Source of the DNA: Lelliottia sp. WAP21
GTDB lineage: Bacteria; Pseudomonadota; Gammaproteobacteria; Enterobacterales; Enterobacteriaceae
NCBI RefSeq assembly: GCF_020532665.2
Contig: NZ_JAIWPG020000003.1
Coordinates: forward strand, 124,001 to 188,000
Direction of reading: 5' to 3'
Length of the DNA: 64,000 nucleotides
Part shown: one piece after another, positions 17,082-25,400 of the stretch
Layout of the letters: each line of letters opens with the position of its first letter
Numbering within the stretch: the stretch's first letter is position 1
Program-made: the position numbers and the translations under genes
The notes under the pieces: generated by a model
Database searches by the model: none
Seen by the model: the letters and a program-made list of their open reading frames with translations, nothing else
What the model was told of the DNA's origin: nothing

Positions 17082-18170
17082 TTAGCCACACGTTTTCGGG
17101 GCGATTTTACGCAGGTGACGAAGCAGAGCGATCTCGTTGCGCGAGAACGGAATGCCATTTTCTTCAAAAACATCGTGGAACCACAGACGGCAGTAGTCGG
17201 TGGACTCTTTCATCACCACCGGCCAGGGGAGCCAGGTCTGCGTTTTACCGCGCACCAGCCCCCATTGATATGGCGCAACCTTCGCCATGTACATCAGCGG
17301 CAGTTGCTCTTCCAGGGTGCTACCCACGTGGCGCGCCAGCCATTCGGTGCAAAAAATCGGACGGCCCAGCGTCTGAAGATGCTGGATAATCGCCGTCATT
17401 CGCGCCGTGTGGGTATAAGCGTGATAGCTCACCACGTCTGACAGGGCCAGCGCGGTTTGATCCAGCGGATGCTGATAAAAGGTTTCGTCTTCCACTTCTG
17501 CGGGTAATCGCCACGCGCAGACGGTCAGCGGTTGCTCAGGGTCTTCTTCGCGGACCCACTGGAACGCCAGCTTCATCAACTCATGGGCATAGCTTTCCAG
17601 CTTTTCGTCGTACAACACCTCTTCGGTCCCGGTTGCAAAAATGCCCCGGTTGCCTGGTTCGTTGTAGAGATCCCACAACAATACGCGCTTATCGTCGCGG
17701 AACTGGCGGACAACGTCGCGGATATAACGCTCAACCTGCGGCCAGGCGTCCCGATCGCAGACTTTATCGCGCCCGGGGCTGGCCGCCGCCTGGCTGTTAT
17801 GTTTGCCCGGTACCGGCGGTTTTTGTGGCCCCAGATAAGGTTCATCCCCCGAGAAGCCGCAGTCGTCCATCAGCGTCAGCATGGTGCTAAAGCCATGGCG
17901 ATCGGCGATGTGCAGAAAATGGTCGATACGCGCCATTAAACCGTCACGGTCAGCCTCCCAGACGATAAATGGCAGGTTGATACGCAGGGTGTTATAGCCT
18001 GCGTCTGCCGCCCAGCCCAGCTCACGGTCGATAGTACCGGCATCGAAGGTCTCTTTCTGCCAGATATCCGTCCAGTTCACCGCCGTTGACGGCAAATAAT
18101 TAAACCCACATAACCAACCTTTTTGCTGATACCAGGCCTGCGCCTGTTCCTTGCTCCATTGCGCTTTCAT
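17082..18170 (-). CDS. GH5-like glycoside hydrolase
   Basis: 362 residues without a signal peptide, so cytoplasmic. It shows a TIM-barrel clan A pattern: GFNYLPSTAVNW at the start, AGYNTLRINLPFIVWE, the acid/base glutamate E171 in WDLYNEPGN and a nucleophile E276 in PIFCTEWLAR, with SYHAYTH between. It would hydrolyse a short beta-linked glycoside delivered by the adjacent GPH symporter. It is the first gene of a two-gene minus-strand operon and is divergent from a LacI regulator. The substrate is unknown; mannoside, glucoside and xyloside are all possible. Confidence 0.85.
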   Translation of the reverse strand: MKAQWSKEQAQAWYQQKGWLCGFNYLPSTAVNWTDIWQKETFDAGTIDRELGWAADAGYNTLRINLPFIVWEADRDGLMARIDHFLHIADRHGFSTMLTLMDDCGFSGDEPYLGPQKPPVPGKHNSQAAASPGRDKVCDRDAWPQVERYIRDVVRQFRDDKRVLLWDLYNEPGNRGIFATGTEEVLYDEKLESYAHELMKLAFQWVREEDPEQPLTVCAWRLPAEVEDETFYQHPLDQTALALSDVVSYHAYTHTARMTAIIQHLQTLGRPIFCTEWLARHVGSTLEEQLPLMYMAKVAPYQWGLVRGKTQTWLPWPVVMKESTDYCRLWFHDVFEENGIPFSRNEIALLRHLRKIAPKTCG

Positions 18171-18195
18171 TAGTCTTCCTCTTACTGATAATGTT

Positions 18196-18215
18196 TAGCT
18201 AATAAATATTAGCTA
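18196..18215. promoter_or_regulatory. Palindromic operator, probable LacI-family site
   Basis: A perfect 9-bp inverted repeat with a 2-bp spacer, TAGCTAATAAATATTAGCTA, lies 26 bp upstream of the GH5 start codon in the 185-bp intergenic region shared with the LacI gene. Its position and symmetry suit repression of the sugar cassette by that regulator. Confidence 0.65.
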
Positions 18216-18355
18216 CGGTATCAATGAGCAAATCCTTGCGTTCAGAAAAGCGACGCCTCTCACAGAGTTGACGCATGTCTGAAGAAGAAACGTGATCGAC
18301 GGCGCTTTAACAGGCAGTTAAGGTATGATGCGATTTCGCAAAAGGGAGAGGACGG

Positions 18356-19363
18356 ATGAAGCGGAAAAATAAAGTCACGATGAATGATATTGCGCGAGCG
18401 GCGGGCGTGTCGCAGGCGACGGTATCGCTGGTGTTAAACCAGTCCCGCAACATCAAGCTCAGCGATGAGACCCGCCAGCGCGTGATCGCCGTGGCTAACG
18501 AACTGGGCTATGACCGCTTATCGCCTTTGCATGCCCCGCGCAATCAGGAAGAGGTGGCGCTGCTGCTAAGCTCCCTGCAAAGCTATGATCCTTTTATCGA
18601 TGCGATAAGCCAGGCGCGAGAAGCAGCATGGCGCAATGAGGCGATGCTCACCGTCTATGAGTACGGGGACGACGTGGCGCTGGCATTAAACATCATTCGT
18701 CAGCTTGAGAAACGCAACTGCGTGGGGATCATCCTCGCCTCCCCCGTCACCACACTGGTGGACATGACTGATTTCCAGGACTGCACTCGCCTGCCGCTGG
18801 TGTTGCTGAATCAGCGCGATCCCGATTCCCCTCTGCTCCCGTCGTTTGTGCCAGACGATTATGCCAACGCCTTCCAGGTCACCCGGCATTTGATTGCCTG
18901 CGGCGCAACGCGCATTGCGCACATCACCGGCGAAAGCTGGATGGAAGCGTCCCGTCAACGGCTGGCGGGGTATCAGGCCGCATTGCAACAGGCCGGGCTG
19001 GCCCTTGATGAGAGTCTGGTCCGCCAGACCAACTGGCAGTTTAGCGAGTCCTTCACGGCTACCGAGACTTTGCTGCAGCTTCACGCGCGCCCGGATGCCA
19101 TCTTCTGCGCCAGCGACTGGCTGGCGATTGGCTGCTATCAGGCGCTGGCGGTGAACGGCATTCGCATCCCGCAGGATATGCTGCTGGCGGGCTACGACGA
19201 CCAGAAGATCTCCGAGCAGCTCACCCCCGCGCTCACCAGCGTTCAACTGCCCTACAGCGAACTGGGGCGGCTGGCGGTGGAATATCTTTGCAACCAGGAG
19301 GACGCCGCCACGCACGTCACGCTGGCGGGCAGGTTAAAAGTGCGGGCATCAAGCACGCGTTAA
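18356..19363 (+). CDS. LacI-family transcriptional repressor
   Basis: 335 residues, standard length. The N-terminal helix-turn-helix and hinge read [25 protein letters not shown] and [16 protein letters not shown]. The remainder is a periplasmic-binding-protein-like sugar-sensing domain with [21 protein letters not shown] and [15 protein letters not shown]. It is divergent from the GH5/GPH operon and should respond to that operon's sugar. Its last 4 bp overlap the convergent fosA gene. Confidence 0.93.
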   Translation: MKRKNKVTMNDIARAAGVSQATVSLVLNQSRNIKLSDETRQRVIAVANELGYDRLSPLHAPRNQEEVALLLSSLQSYDPFIDAISQAREAAWRNEAMLTVYEYGDDVALALNIIRQLEKRNCVGIILASPVTTLVDMTDFQDCTRLPLVLLNQRDPDSPLLPSFVPDDYANAFQVTRHLIACGATRIAHITGESWMEASRQRLAGYQAALQQAGLALDESLVRQTNWQFSESFTATETLLQLHARPDAIFCASDWLAIGCYQALAVNGIRIPQDMLLAGYDDQKISEQLTPALTSVQLPYSELGRLAVEYLCNQEDAATHVTLAGRLKVRASSTR

Positions 19364-19785
19364 CCCTTATCAGCGGTAAACATCATTCCCGCATAGGGCT
19401 TTTCCCGGCACGCCGCCAGCCGCGCGGCAAGATTGCCCACGTGCAGCTCCAGCTTATGTCCGTCCGGATCGAGAAAATAGAACGACGCGCCTTCGCTTTT
19501 GTTCTGCTTCCAGACGGTAACCCCTGCCTGTTCCAGCTTATGCGAAAACGGTGCAAAATCTTCCGCTGCAACGGTAAAGGCGTAGTGGGTGTAGTCGCTC
19601 TCCTGTGGCGGCACAGCGCGTCGCGTCTCATCGTAGGACAAACATATCCACAGCTCGCCGCAGGTGAGGTACGCGCCTGTCTCCCAGCGGGCGTGAAGCG
19701 GAAGGCCCAGAGTGTCGTGCCAGAATGTGAGACTTTTTTGCAGATCGCTGACGGCGAGCGTCAGGTGGTTGAGTGATTGCAGCAT
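19360..19785 (-). CDS. fosA: FosA fosfomycin glutathione transferase
   Basis: 141 residues from [12 protein letters not shown], the usual FosA length; upstream in-frame codons to 19941 are not part of the gene. FosA is a Mn(II)- and K(+)-dependent VOC enzyme that opens the epoxide of fosfomycin with glutathione. The three metal ligands are present: H7, H67 in DYTHYAF and E113 in GHKLELHVG. The potassium-loop and [13 protein letters not shown] segments also match. Chromosomal fosA is common in Enterobacter and relatives. It is divergent from trpS2: its start is 45 bp from the leader-peptide start, so their promoters share or overlap. Confidence 0.93.
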   Translation of the reverse strand: MLQSLNHLTLAVSDLQKSLTFWHDTLGLPLHARWETGAYLTCGELWICLSYDETRRAVPPQESDYTHYAFTVAAEDFAPFSHKLEQAGVTVWKQNKSEGASFYFLDPDGHKLELHVGNLAARLAACREKPYAGMMFTADKG

Positions 19786-19830
19786 ACTGTGCCCTTTTGT
19801 TTTTCGCGCCAGTCGTGGTACGTTAACCTT

Positions 19831-19884
19831 ATGAACATAAACCACGCCGACCTCACCGTAAACCGTTGGTGGCTGCCTACTTAA
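19831..19884 (+). CDS. Tryptophan leader peptide of trpS2
   Basis: A 17-codon [20 protein letters not shown], with two adjacent Trp codons (19867-19872) four codons from its stop. It is followed by four mutually pairing segments that end in a hairpin upstream of trpS2, which is the layout of trpL-type attenuators. No good Shine-Dalgarno is seen before the ATG. A GTG in the same frame at 19789 would lengthen the peptide and add one more Trp codon, so the start is uncertain. Confidence 0.75.
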   Translation: MNINHADLTVNRWWLPT

Positions 19885-19936
19885 AGGCGGCATGGAATCG
19901 TTTTCTCCATTTTCAGATAGCCGCCGAAAGGCGGCT
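19872..19936 (+). terminator. Four-segment attenuator before trpS2
   Basis: Segment 1, GCTGCC (19872-19877), overlaps the end of the Trp codons. Segment 2 is GGCGGC (19886-19891), segment 3 GCCGCC (19920-19925) and segment 4 GGCGGC (19930-19935). Pairings 1:2, 2:3 and 3:4 are all possible. 3:4 extends to AGCCGCC/GGCGGCT with a GAAA loop, followed by TTTCACATTTCT, so it is the terminator. A ribosome stalled at the Trp codons would mask segment 1 and allow the 2:3 antiterminator. The T tract is imperfect. Confidence 0.7.
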
Positions 19937-19984
19937 TTCACATTTCTAAGACCCCTTTCGGCTTTTCAACCTTAAGGAGTTTGT

Positions 19985-20989
19985 ATGAGCACTCAATCCA
20001 CTATCCTCACAGGCGACCGTCCAACAGGCCCGCTGCACCTGGGCCATTACGTTGGTTCACTGCGCCAGCGCGTGGCGCTTCAGCACACCCATAACCAGTT
20101 TGTCCTCATCGCCGACCTGCAGGGGCTGACCGACAACGGCAGCAACCCGCAAAAAATCCGCGACAACATCCCCGAGGTGCTGGCCGACTATCTTGCCGCC
20201 GGAATCGACCCTGACCTGACCACAATCTGCCTGCAATCCGCCCTGCCCGCCCTCGCCGAGCTGACGATGCTCTACATGAATATCGTCACCGTCGCCCGCG
20301 TCGAGCGTAATCCGACGGTGAAAAACGAGATTGCCCAGAAAGGATTTTCCCGTGCGCTACCCGTCGGATTTATGGTCTATCCCATCAGCCAGGCGGCGGA
20401 CATCACCGCGTTCAACGCCGAATGCGTACCCGTGGGCGATGACCAGCTGCCGATGATTGAGCAGACCAACGAGATTGTGCACAAGATGAATAGCCTGCTG
20501 CCCGCCCCCGTACTGCGCCACTGCAAAGCGATGCTGAGCGACACCAGCCGCCTCCCCGGCATCGACGGCGGCGCCAAGATGTCGAAATCGCTCGGCAACA
20601 CGTTGCATCTTTCGGCCAGCGAAGAGACCATCCACCGTGCGGTCAGCGCGATGTACACCGACCCGAACCACCTGAAAGTAAGCGACCCGGGGCAGATTGA
20701 AGGGAACGTGGTGTTTACGTATCTCGATGCGTTTCATCCGGATAAAGCGAAAGTGGCCGCGATGAAGGCGCATTATCAGGCGGGCGGACTCGGCGACCGG
20801 GCGTGCAAGAACGAGCTGGAGTCGTGTTTGCAGGAGCTGATTGCGCCGATGCGGGAACGCCGGGCGATGTACATGCAGGATAAGGGGGAGTTGATGGCCA
20901 TGCTCAAGCGCGGCACGGAACGGGCGCAGGGGGTGACGCAAGGGACGTTGCGGGAGGTGAAAATGGGGCTGGGGGTACCGGTGTTTTAA
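19985..20989 (+). CDS. trpS2: Tryptophanyl-tRNA synthetase, TrpS2 type
   Basis: 334 residues of a class I aminoacyl-tRNA synthetase that charges tRNA-Trp. The ATP-binding motifs are present: HLGH at residues 18-21 and AKMSKSLGN near residue 200. It differs from enteric housekeeping TrpS and resembles the second-copy enzymes linked in other bacteria to tolerance of Trp analogues such as indolmycin. A TTAAGGAG-type ribosome site precedes the ATG. A Trp-Trp leader peptide and an attenuator in front predict induction when charged tRNA-Trp is scarce, a fitting signal for a backup synthetase. Housekeeping trpS is not in this window. Confidence 0.93.
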   Translation: MSTQSTILTGDRPTGPLHLGHYVGSLRQRVALQHTHNQFVLIADLQGLTDNGSNPQKIRDNIPEVLADYLAAGIDPDLTTICLQSALPALAELTMLYMNIVTVARVERNPTVKNEIAQKGFSRALPVGFMVYPISQAADITAFNAECVPVGDDQLPMIEQTNEIVHKMNSLLPAPVLRHCKAMLSDTSRLPGIDGGAKMSKSLGNTLHLSASEETIHRAVSAMYTDPNHLKVSDPGQIEGNVVFTYLDAFHPDKAKVAAMKAHYQAGGLGDRACKNELESCLQELIAPMRERRAMYMQDKGELMAMLKRGTERAQGVTQGTLREVKMGLGVPVF

Positions 20990-21108
20990 TGAGGTGAGTT
21001 GATTGAGGTTGCGTGTGTATGGCAAAAGGTGGGCAAGAGAATGCGAACTGGCAGGCCGCAAACCGACTACCTTTTGATCGTCACTCCTTCAAACGTCATG
21101 GAGACTGT

Positions 21109-21681
21109 ATGCAAAACGCATTTTACTGGATAAACGAACCAGCCGAATGGCATAGCGAGAACAACACGTTATCGGTCGTGACAGACGACCACACCGATTT
21201 CTGGCGCCATACGTGGTACGGATTCGAGCGTTTCTCGGGCCACATCTACGCGACGGACACGGCGGGTGATTTCACGTTTCAGACTAAAATCCGCGCTGAG
21301 TTCAGTACGCTCTATGACCAGGCGGGAATCATGCTGTTGTCGGACGAGCAACACTGGCTCAAGGCCGGGATTGAATACAATGATGGCGCGCCGGCCATTG
21401 GCAGCGTACTGACGTTACAGGCATCCGACTGGGCAACCGGTATCTTCCCGGGTAATCCTCGGGAGTTCTGGCTTCGCCTCACCCGCAAGGGAGACGCGTT
21501 GCGGTTACAGTACTCAGCGGACGGGCTTTCGTGGCCTTTGCTGCGTTTATGCCATTTCCCGTTGGGGCCAGTGAAAGTCGGTGTCATGTGCTGCACACCT
21601 GAACGCAGCGGCTTAGCCGTCGAGTTTAGTGATTTCAGTCTCGCTCCGGCCATGGATAAAGCACTGCACGATCTCAGCTGA
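21109..21681 (+). CDS. DUF1349 concanavalin-A-like lectin/glucanase-fold protein
   Basis: 190 residues from the ATG at 21109 (GGAG ribosome site); a longer reading from 21013 is not supported. The pattern [65 protein letters not shown] and [20 protein letters not shown] is that of the DUF1349 family, a concanavalin-A-like fold related to yeast REE1. No signal peptide is seen. A carbohydrate-binding role is possible but unproven. It follows trpS2 by 119 bp with no shared logic. Confidence 0.85.
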   Translation: MQNAFYWINEPAEWHSENNTLSVVTDDHTDFWRHTWYGFERFSGHIYATDTAGDFTFQTKIRAEFSTLYDQAGIMLLSDEQHWLKAGIEYNDGAPAIGSVLTLQASDWATGIFPGNPREFWLRLTRKGDALRLQYSADGLSWPLLRLCHFPLGPVKVGVMCCTPERSGLAVEFSDFSLAPAMDKALHDLS

Positions 21682-21807
21682 TTTACATCGCGCCATCCGG
21701 TTCTGTGATCCGCTGATGGCGCAGGCTGAGTTTCCTGGTCGGACTGTTTTTCAAAGCCCCGAAATCGAATGCGGACACCGTTACCCTTATGGGCAGTCGT
21801 TACACTA

Positions 21808-22204
21808 CCGAGAATGGCATGGGCAATCGCTTTCGCCGCTGTGTCGTCATTCATGCCCGCATGGTGGCCGATGATGTTCGTCAGTACCGGTGCTGAAGCC
21901 CCCGCCAGCGCACCCGCAATATTACCGCCCGCCAGCCCCTGGAGAGCTGCCGTGGCCGCCTGGATGCCGCGCTGCACAGGAAGCCATCGCCGCATCAGCA
22001 GCGTAGTCCGCCGAGCCTAACGCTGCATCACCGGTATCAGCAAGACCATTGATAATAGTGTTTGCGATAGCAGAAGTGATGCCTTCAACCAGCGTTTCCC
22101 TGACCTGATTTTTCAGAGATTTAGTAGCCCGTTTCGCCGCTTCTCGGGCCTTATCACCGCTGAGCGATTTATTCTCAACAACAACCTCAGCCGCGAAGGA
22201 TGGG
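21808..22204 (-). pseudogene. Remnants of orphan CdiA toxin modules
   Basis: Two broken pieces follow cdiI on the same strand. The first (about 22204-21980) encodes AEVVVENKSLSGDKAREAAK and on to [20 protein letters not shown], a VENN-like module border and the start of a toxin tail. Reading then shifts frame into [23 protein letters not shown] through [22 protein letters not shown] (about 21975-21808), a near copy of the pre-toxin region of cdiA at 23530-23720. The order (tail piece, then pre-toxin piece) and the frame change mark decayed orphan cdiA-CT modules. Confidence 0.75.
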
Positions 22205-22214
22205 ACTCGTCAGA

Positions 22215-22472
22215 TTACTGATATGGTTTTTTAATGCCCTTACGTTCTTGTATCCTCGCTTTTATCCATAGCCCCAGACCAAGAGCTGAGCCGACAACTC
22301 CCCCTTTTTTCAGCGAGAGCAGGGTAGTTTCTTTCCAGTTGAGTTCAAAATAACCGATTTTGAAATAAACCAGCAACGCGCCCAAAACACCTGCCATAAA
22401 ACAAATTACAAAAAACACCAAAATGCAGCGGTAAATTAGGGTAACAAGCTCATATGCTTTATTTCTTTTCAT
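22215..22472 (-). CDS. cdiI: Candidate CdiI immunity protein, two-helix membrane protein
   Basis: 85 residues from the ATG at complement 22470-22472, overlapping the 3' end of cdiA by 14 bp, the usual position of cdiI. Two hydrophobic segments are visible: IYRCILVFFVICFMAGVLGA and GGVVGSALGLGLWI, with a basic C-terminus (KARIQERKGIKK). Immunity proteins are specific to their toxin. A membrane location suggests that the CdiA tail acts at the inner membrane, for example as an ionophore. No family name is recognised; the call rests on position and size. Confidence 0.75.
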   Translation of the reverse strand: MKRNKAYELVTLIYRCILVFFVICFMAGVLGALLVYFKIGYFELNWKETTLLSLKKGGVVGSALGLGLWIKARIQERKGIKKPYQ

Positions 22473-25400
22473 CTTTATTCTCCGCTTTATCAAGAGCATT
22501 TTTTGCAGCATCGCTGAATATTTCACTTGTAGTAGAACCACCAACAGCACCAACTGCCTCAGCCGTCCCCTCTTTAACTGCTGTCGATAACCCTTCTGTA
22601 ATATATTTTTCCGCCTTACTTCCAACAACGGAACCTAGTCCAGCCCCAATAACCGAATTAGTGGGGTCTTCCCCCTTGATTCCACTGCCTATAGCAGCTC
22701 CTGCCATATTTATTGCAGCAGAAGCCCCAATACTTTTTCCTGTCGTCGCTGCTGATGTTAGCCCAGCCATTATTGCATCGACATAACTGAAAGGTTCTTT
22801 TCCAGACAACTGAGAGGCTGTATTAACGCCCACACCGATTGCCGCATTAGCCGCCATACCTTTCACCGTAAGGCCCAGTACATTGCCTCCAAACATCAGC
22901 GGTGCATCACCAATACTGGCGTTCGATTTATGGTAACCCCAAGTGTTCAGGATGCTCTGGGCTTTAGACATAGCTTCGGAGTCAGGATCTCGTTTCATGT
23001 AATCCTGACCAGAGAGTAGGCCTGTAACCAGTTGCTGTGCTACCACTGGTCCGTAGGAATGTTCCATTTCAGAAGCATAAACACGCAGATACCCGGCCAG
23101 TTCAGCTCGTTCCGTACTGGTCATCTGTGAAGGGTCTTTGGTGAATTTGGATACCAGTGCATCGCTACGCTTATCGGCATTTTCCAGCCTGATAAGTTCA
23201 TTGGCTGTAGCTAATGACTTATCGCCGTTCTTAATTTTCTCAACAGCTTTGTCTAGCTTGTCTGAAGATGTTGCCCCAAGGAAATTATTCTCAGCAGTAT
23301 TCTTCCCTGCACTGGCCCCGGCCGCCGCACCAGCCGTATTTCCTCCGGCAATCCCACCAGCTATACCCGCTGAAACAGACGCCAGCGCACTCACGGTCTG
23401 CTTCTGGTCTTCCGTCAGCTTCGACGGGTCTGTGTCCGGATAGAGCTGTCTGGCAATCGCTGTCGCAACCAGTTCGCCGGAAGCGGCGCCCGCTGCGCCT
23501 GCCGCGGCACTGTTGCCCTGAAGAGCTGCGGTTACGCCGCCGAGGATGGCATGGGCAATCGCTTTTGCCGCCTCGTCGTCATTAATGCCTGCACGGTGTC
23601 CGATGATGTTCGCCAGTTCCGGGGCTGAAGCCCCCGCCAGCGCACCCGCAATATTACCGCCCGCCAGTCCCTGGAGTGCTGCCGTGGCCGCCTGGATGCC
23701 GCGCTGCATGTCGCTGCCGGTGCCGTATTTGGCCTGCTCTTGTTTGTATTCCGGAGTATCACGTAGAGCCGACAGGTACGCCTGACGTTGTTCCTCTGTC
23801 GCGTTCGCCGGAAGTGCATCGTATTTTTCCTGAGCCGCCTTCAACGCGTTCAGCTCACCCTGCGTTTTGGCAATATCCGCTACCTGACTGCCAATATCGC
23901 TGATCATCCCGATTTCATTCAGCCGGTTCTGCTCTTTCTCCTTGTCGAAGATTGGGCTGATGCTGTCATTGGCATGCACGGTGTCGCGGCTCAGCCCGGC
24001 AATGTCTTGCTGCTGGTTATTCTTATCACGAATGGTGATAGAGCCCTCTGCCACGGCGGCCTGGGTCGTTCCTTCCGCATGCCCGCTGTTACCTGCTGCG
24101 GAGATCATCCCGCCCGGCATGTTGCCCTGGGATTTATCCCCGAAGCTGCCGCCGCCGCTCAGGCTGATACCGGAGTGCGAGGTTTTGAAGTCGGCTTCGT
24201 TATGGATGTCGCTGAAGCCCAGCGTCCCGGTATCGAGGCTGTTTTTGTCCGCTGTGGCGGTGGAGGCGATAACCGCGCCATCAAGCTGGGTATGGTGACC
24301 CACCGTGATATCGAAACCGCCGTTCCCGGCGTACAGCCCGGTTTGTTCTGCCACGGAATCAAAGCGGCTCTTCATCTTATCCTGGCTGGCGTTGATGTAG
24401 CCTGAACCGGACATAGTACCAAAGGTGAAGCTGCCCCCTGCTGCGACGCTGCTCTGCTTGCTGTCGTAGTCGTTATTATTCTGCTGGCTGCCCATCAGCA
24501 GATCGTGCCCGACATCCGCCACGATTTTATTGCCATTCACCTGGGCGCCGTTGAGCACGGTGTCGTGCCCGCTTGTGAGGGTGACGGTTTTGCCGCTGTC
24601 GAGGGTGGTTTCGGTCCAGTCGGTGCCGTTGCCTTTATCTTTGCCGTGCGCCGCGTTGACGTTGGCGAATACGCTGATACCCGCGCCGTTATCCCCGCCC
24701 CCGATGCTCACGCCCACGCCGCCACCGCTGCTGCTGTTCTTGCCGCTGGTTTTTTGGGTGTTCGCCGCGCCCGACAGCAAAATATCGTTCTGCGCATCCA
24801 GCACGGTGTCGCCACCGGCTTTCAGCTGGCTGCCGGCAATCACGATGTCGCCGCTGTTCGCGCCTTTATTTTTGCCGCTCGCGGTGATGGACAGGTTATT
24901 ACCTGCATTCAGCGTGCTGCCCGCCACCGCATCACTTTCGGCGTGCTGTTGTGATTTTGACTTCTGGGTCGTCAGTGAGAGGCTGACTCCCAGAGCGTTC
25001 GGATCGCCAGTGGTTGCCGCCATATCCGCTGCCTGCCCGGCCTGCACGCCTGACAGCACCGTTTTGGTCGCCTGAAGGGCTTTCAGCCGTCCGTCACTTT
25101 GCTCTTTGGTGTCCTGCGCTGCGGTGACAGCATTGTTCACTGCGCTGCCGACCGTGCCGGAAAGCGCCACCGTCAGCCCGCTTTTCTTCTGTTCAAAGGT
25201 TTCATCGCGGGTGCGCTTGTCGTGCCCTGGCTCGATGATGACGCTGTTGCCGCTGAGGCTTAAATCCTTCGCGGCGATAAGATCTGCGCCGCCGATATGG
25301 GCCTGATTGCCTGCGGCAATGTCCACGCTACCGCCCGTCGAGCCCACGGTACTGAAGCTCTGACTCTGGGTGGTCCCTTTCTCACGCAGATCGTGGGTAC

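Noticed and set aside
19360-19941. Longer fosA frame reaching 19941
   Set aside because: It would run antisense through the trpS2 leader and attenuator; the 141-residue start at 19785 matches the FosA family length and its metal ligand H7.
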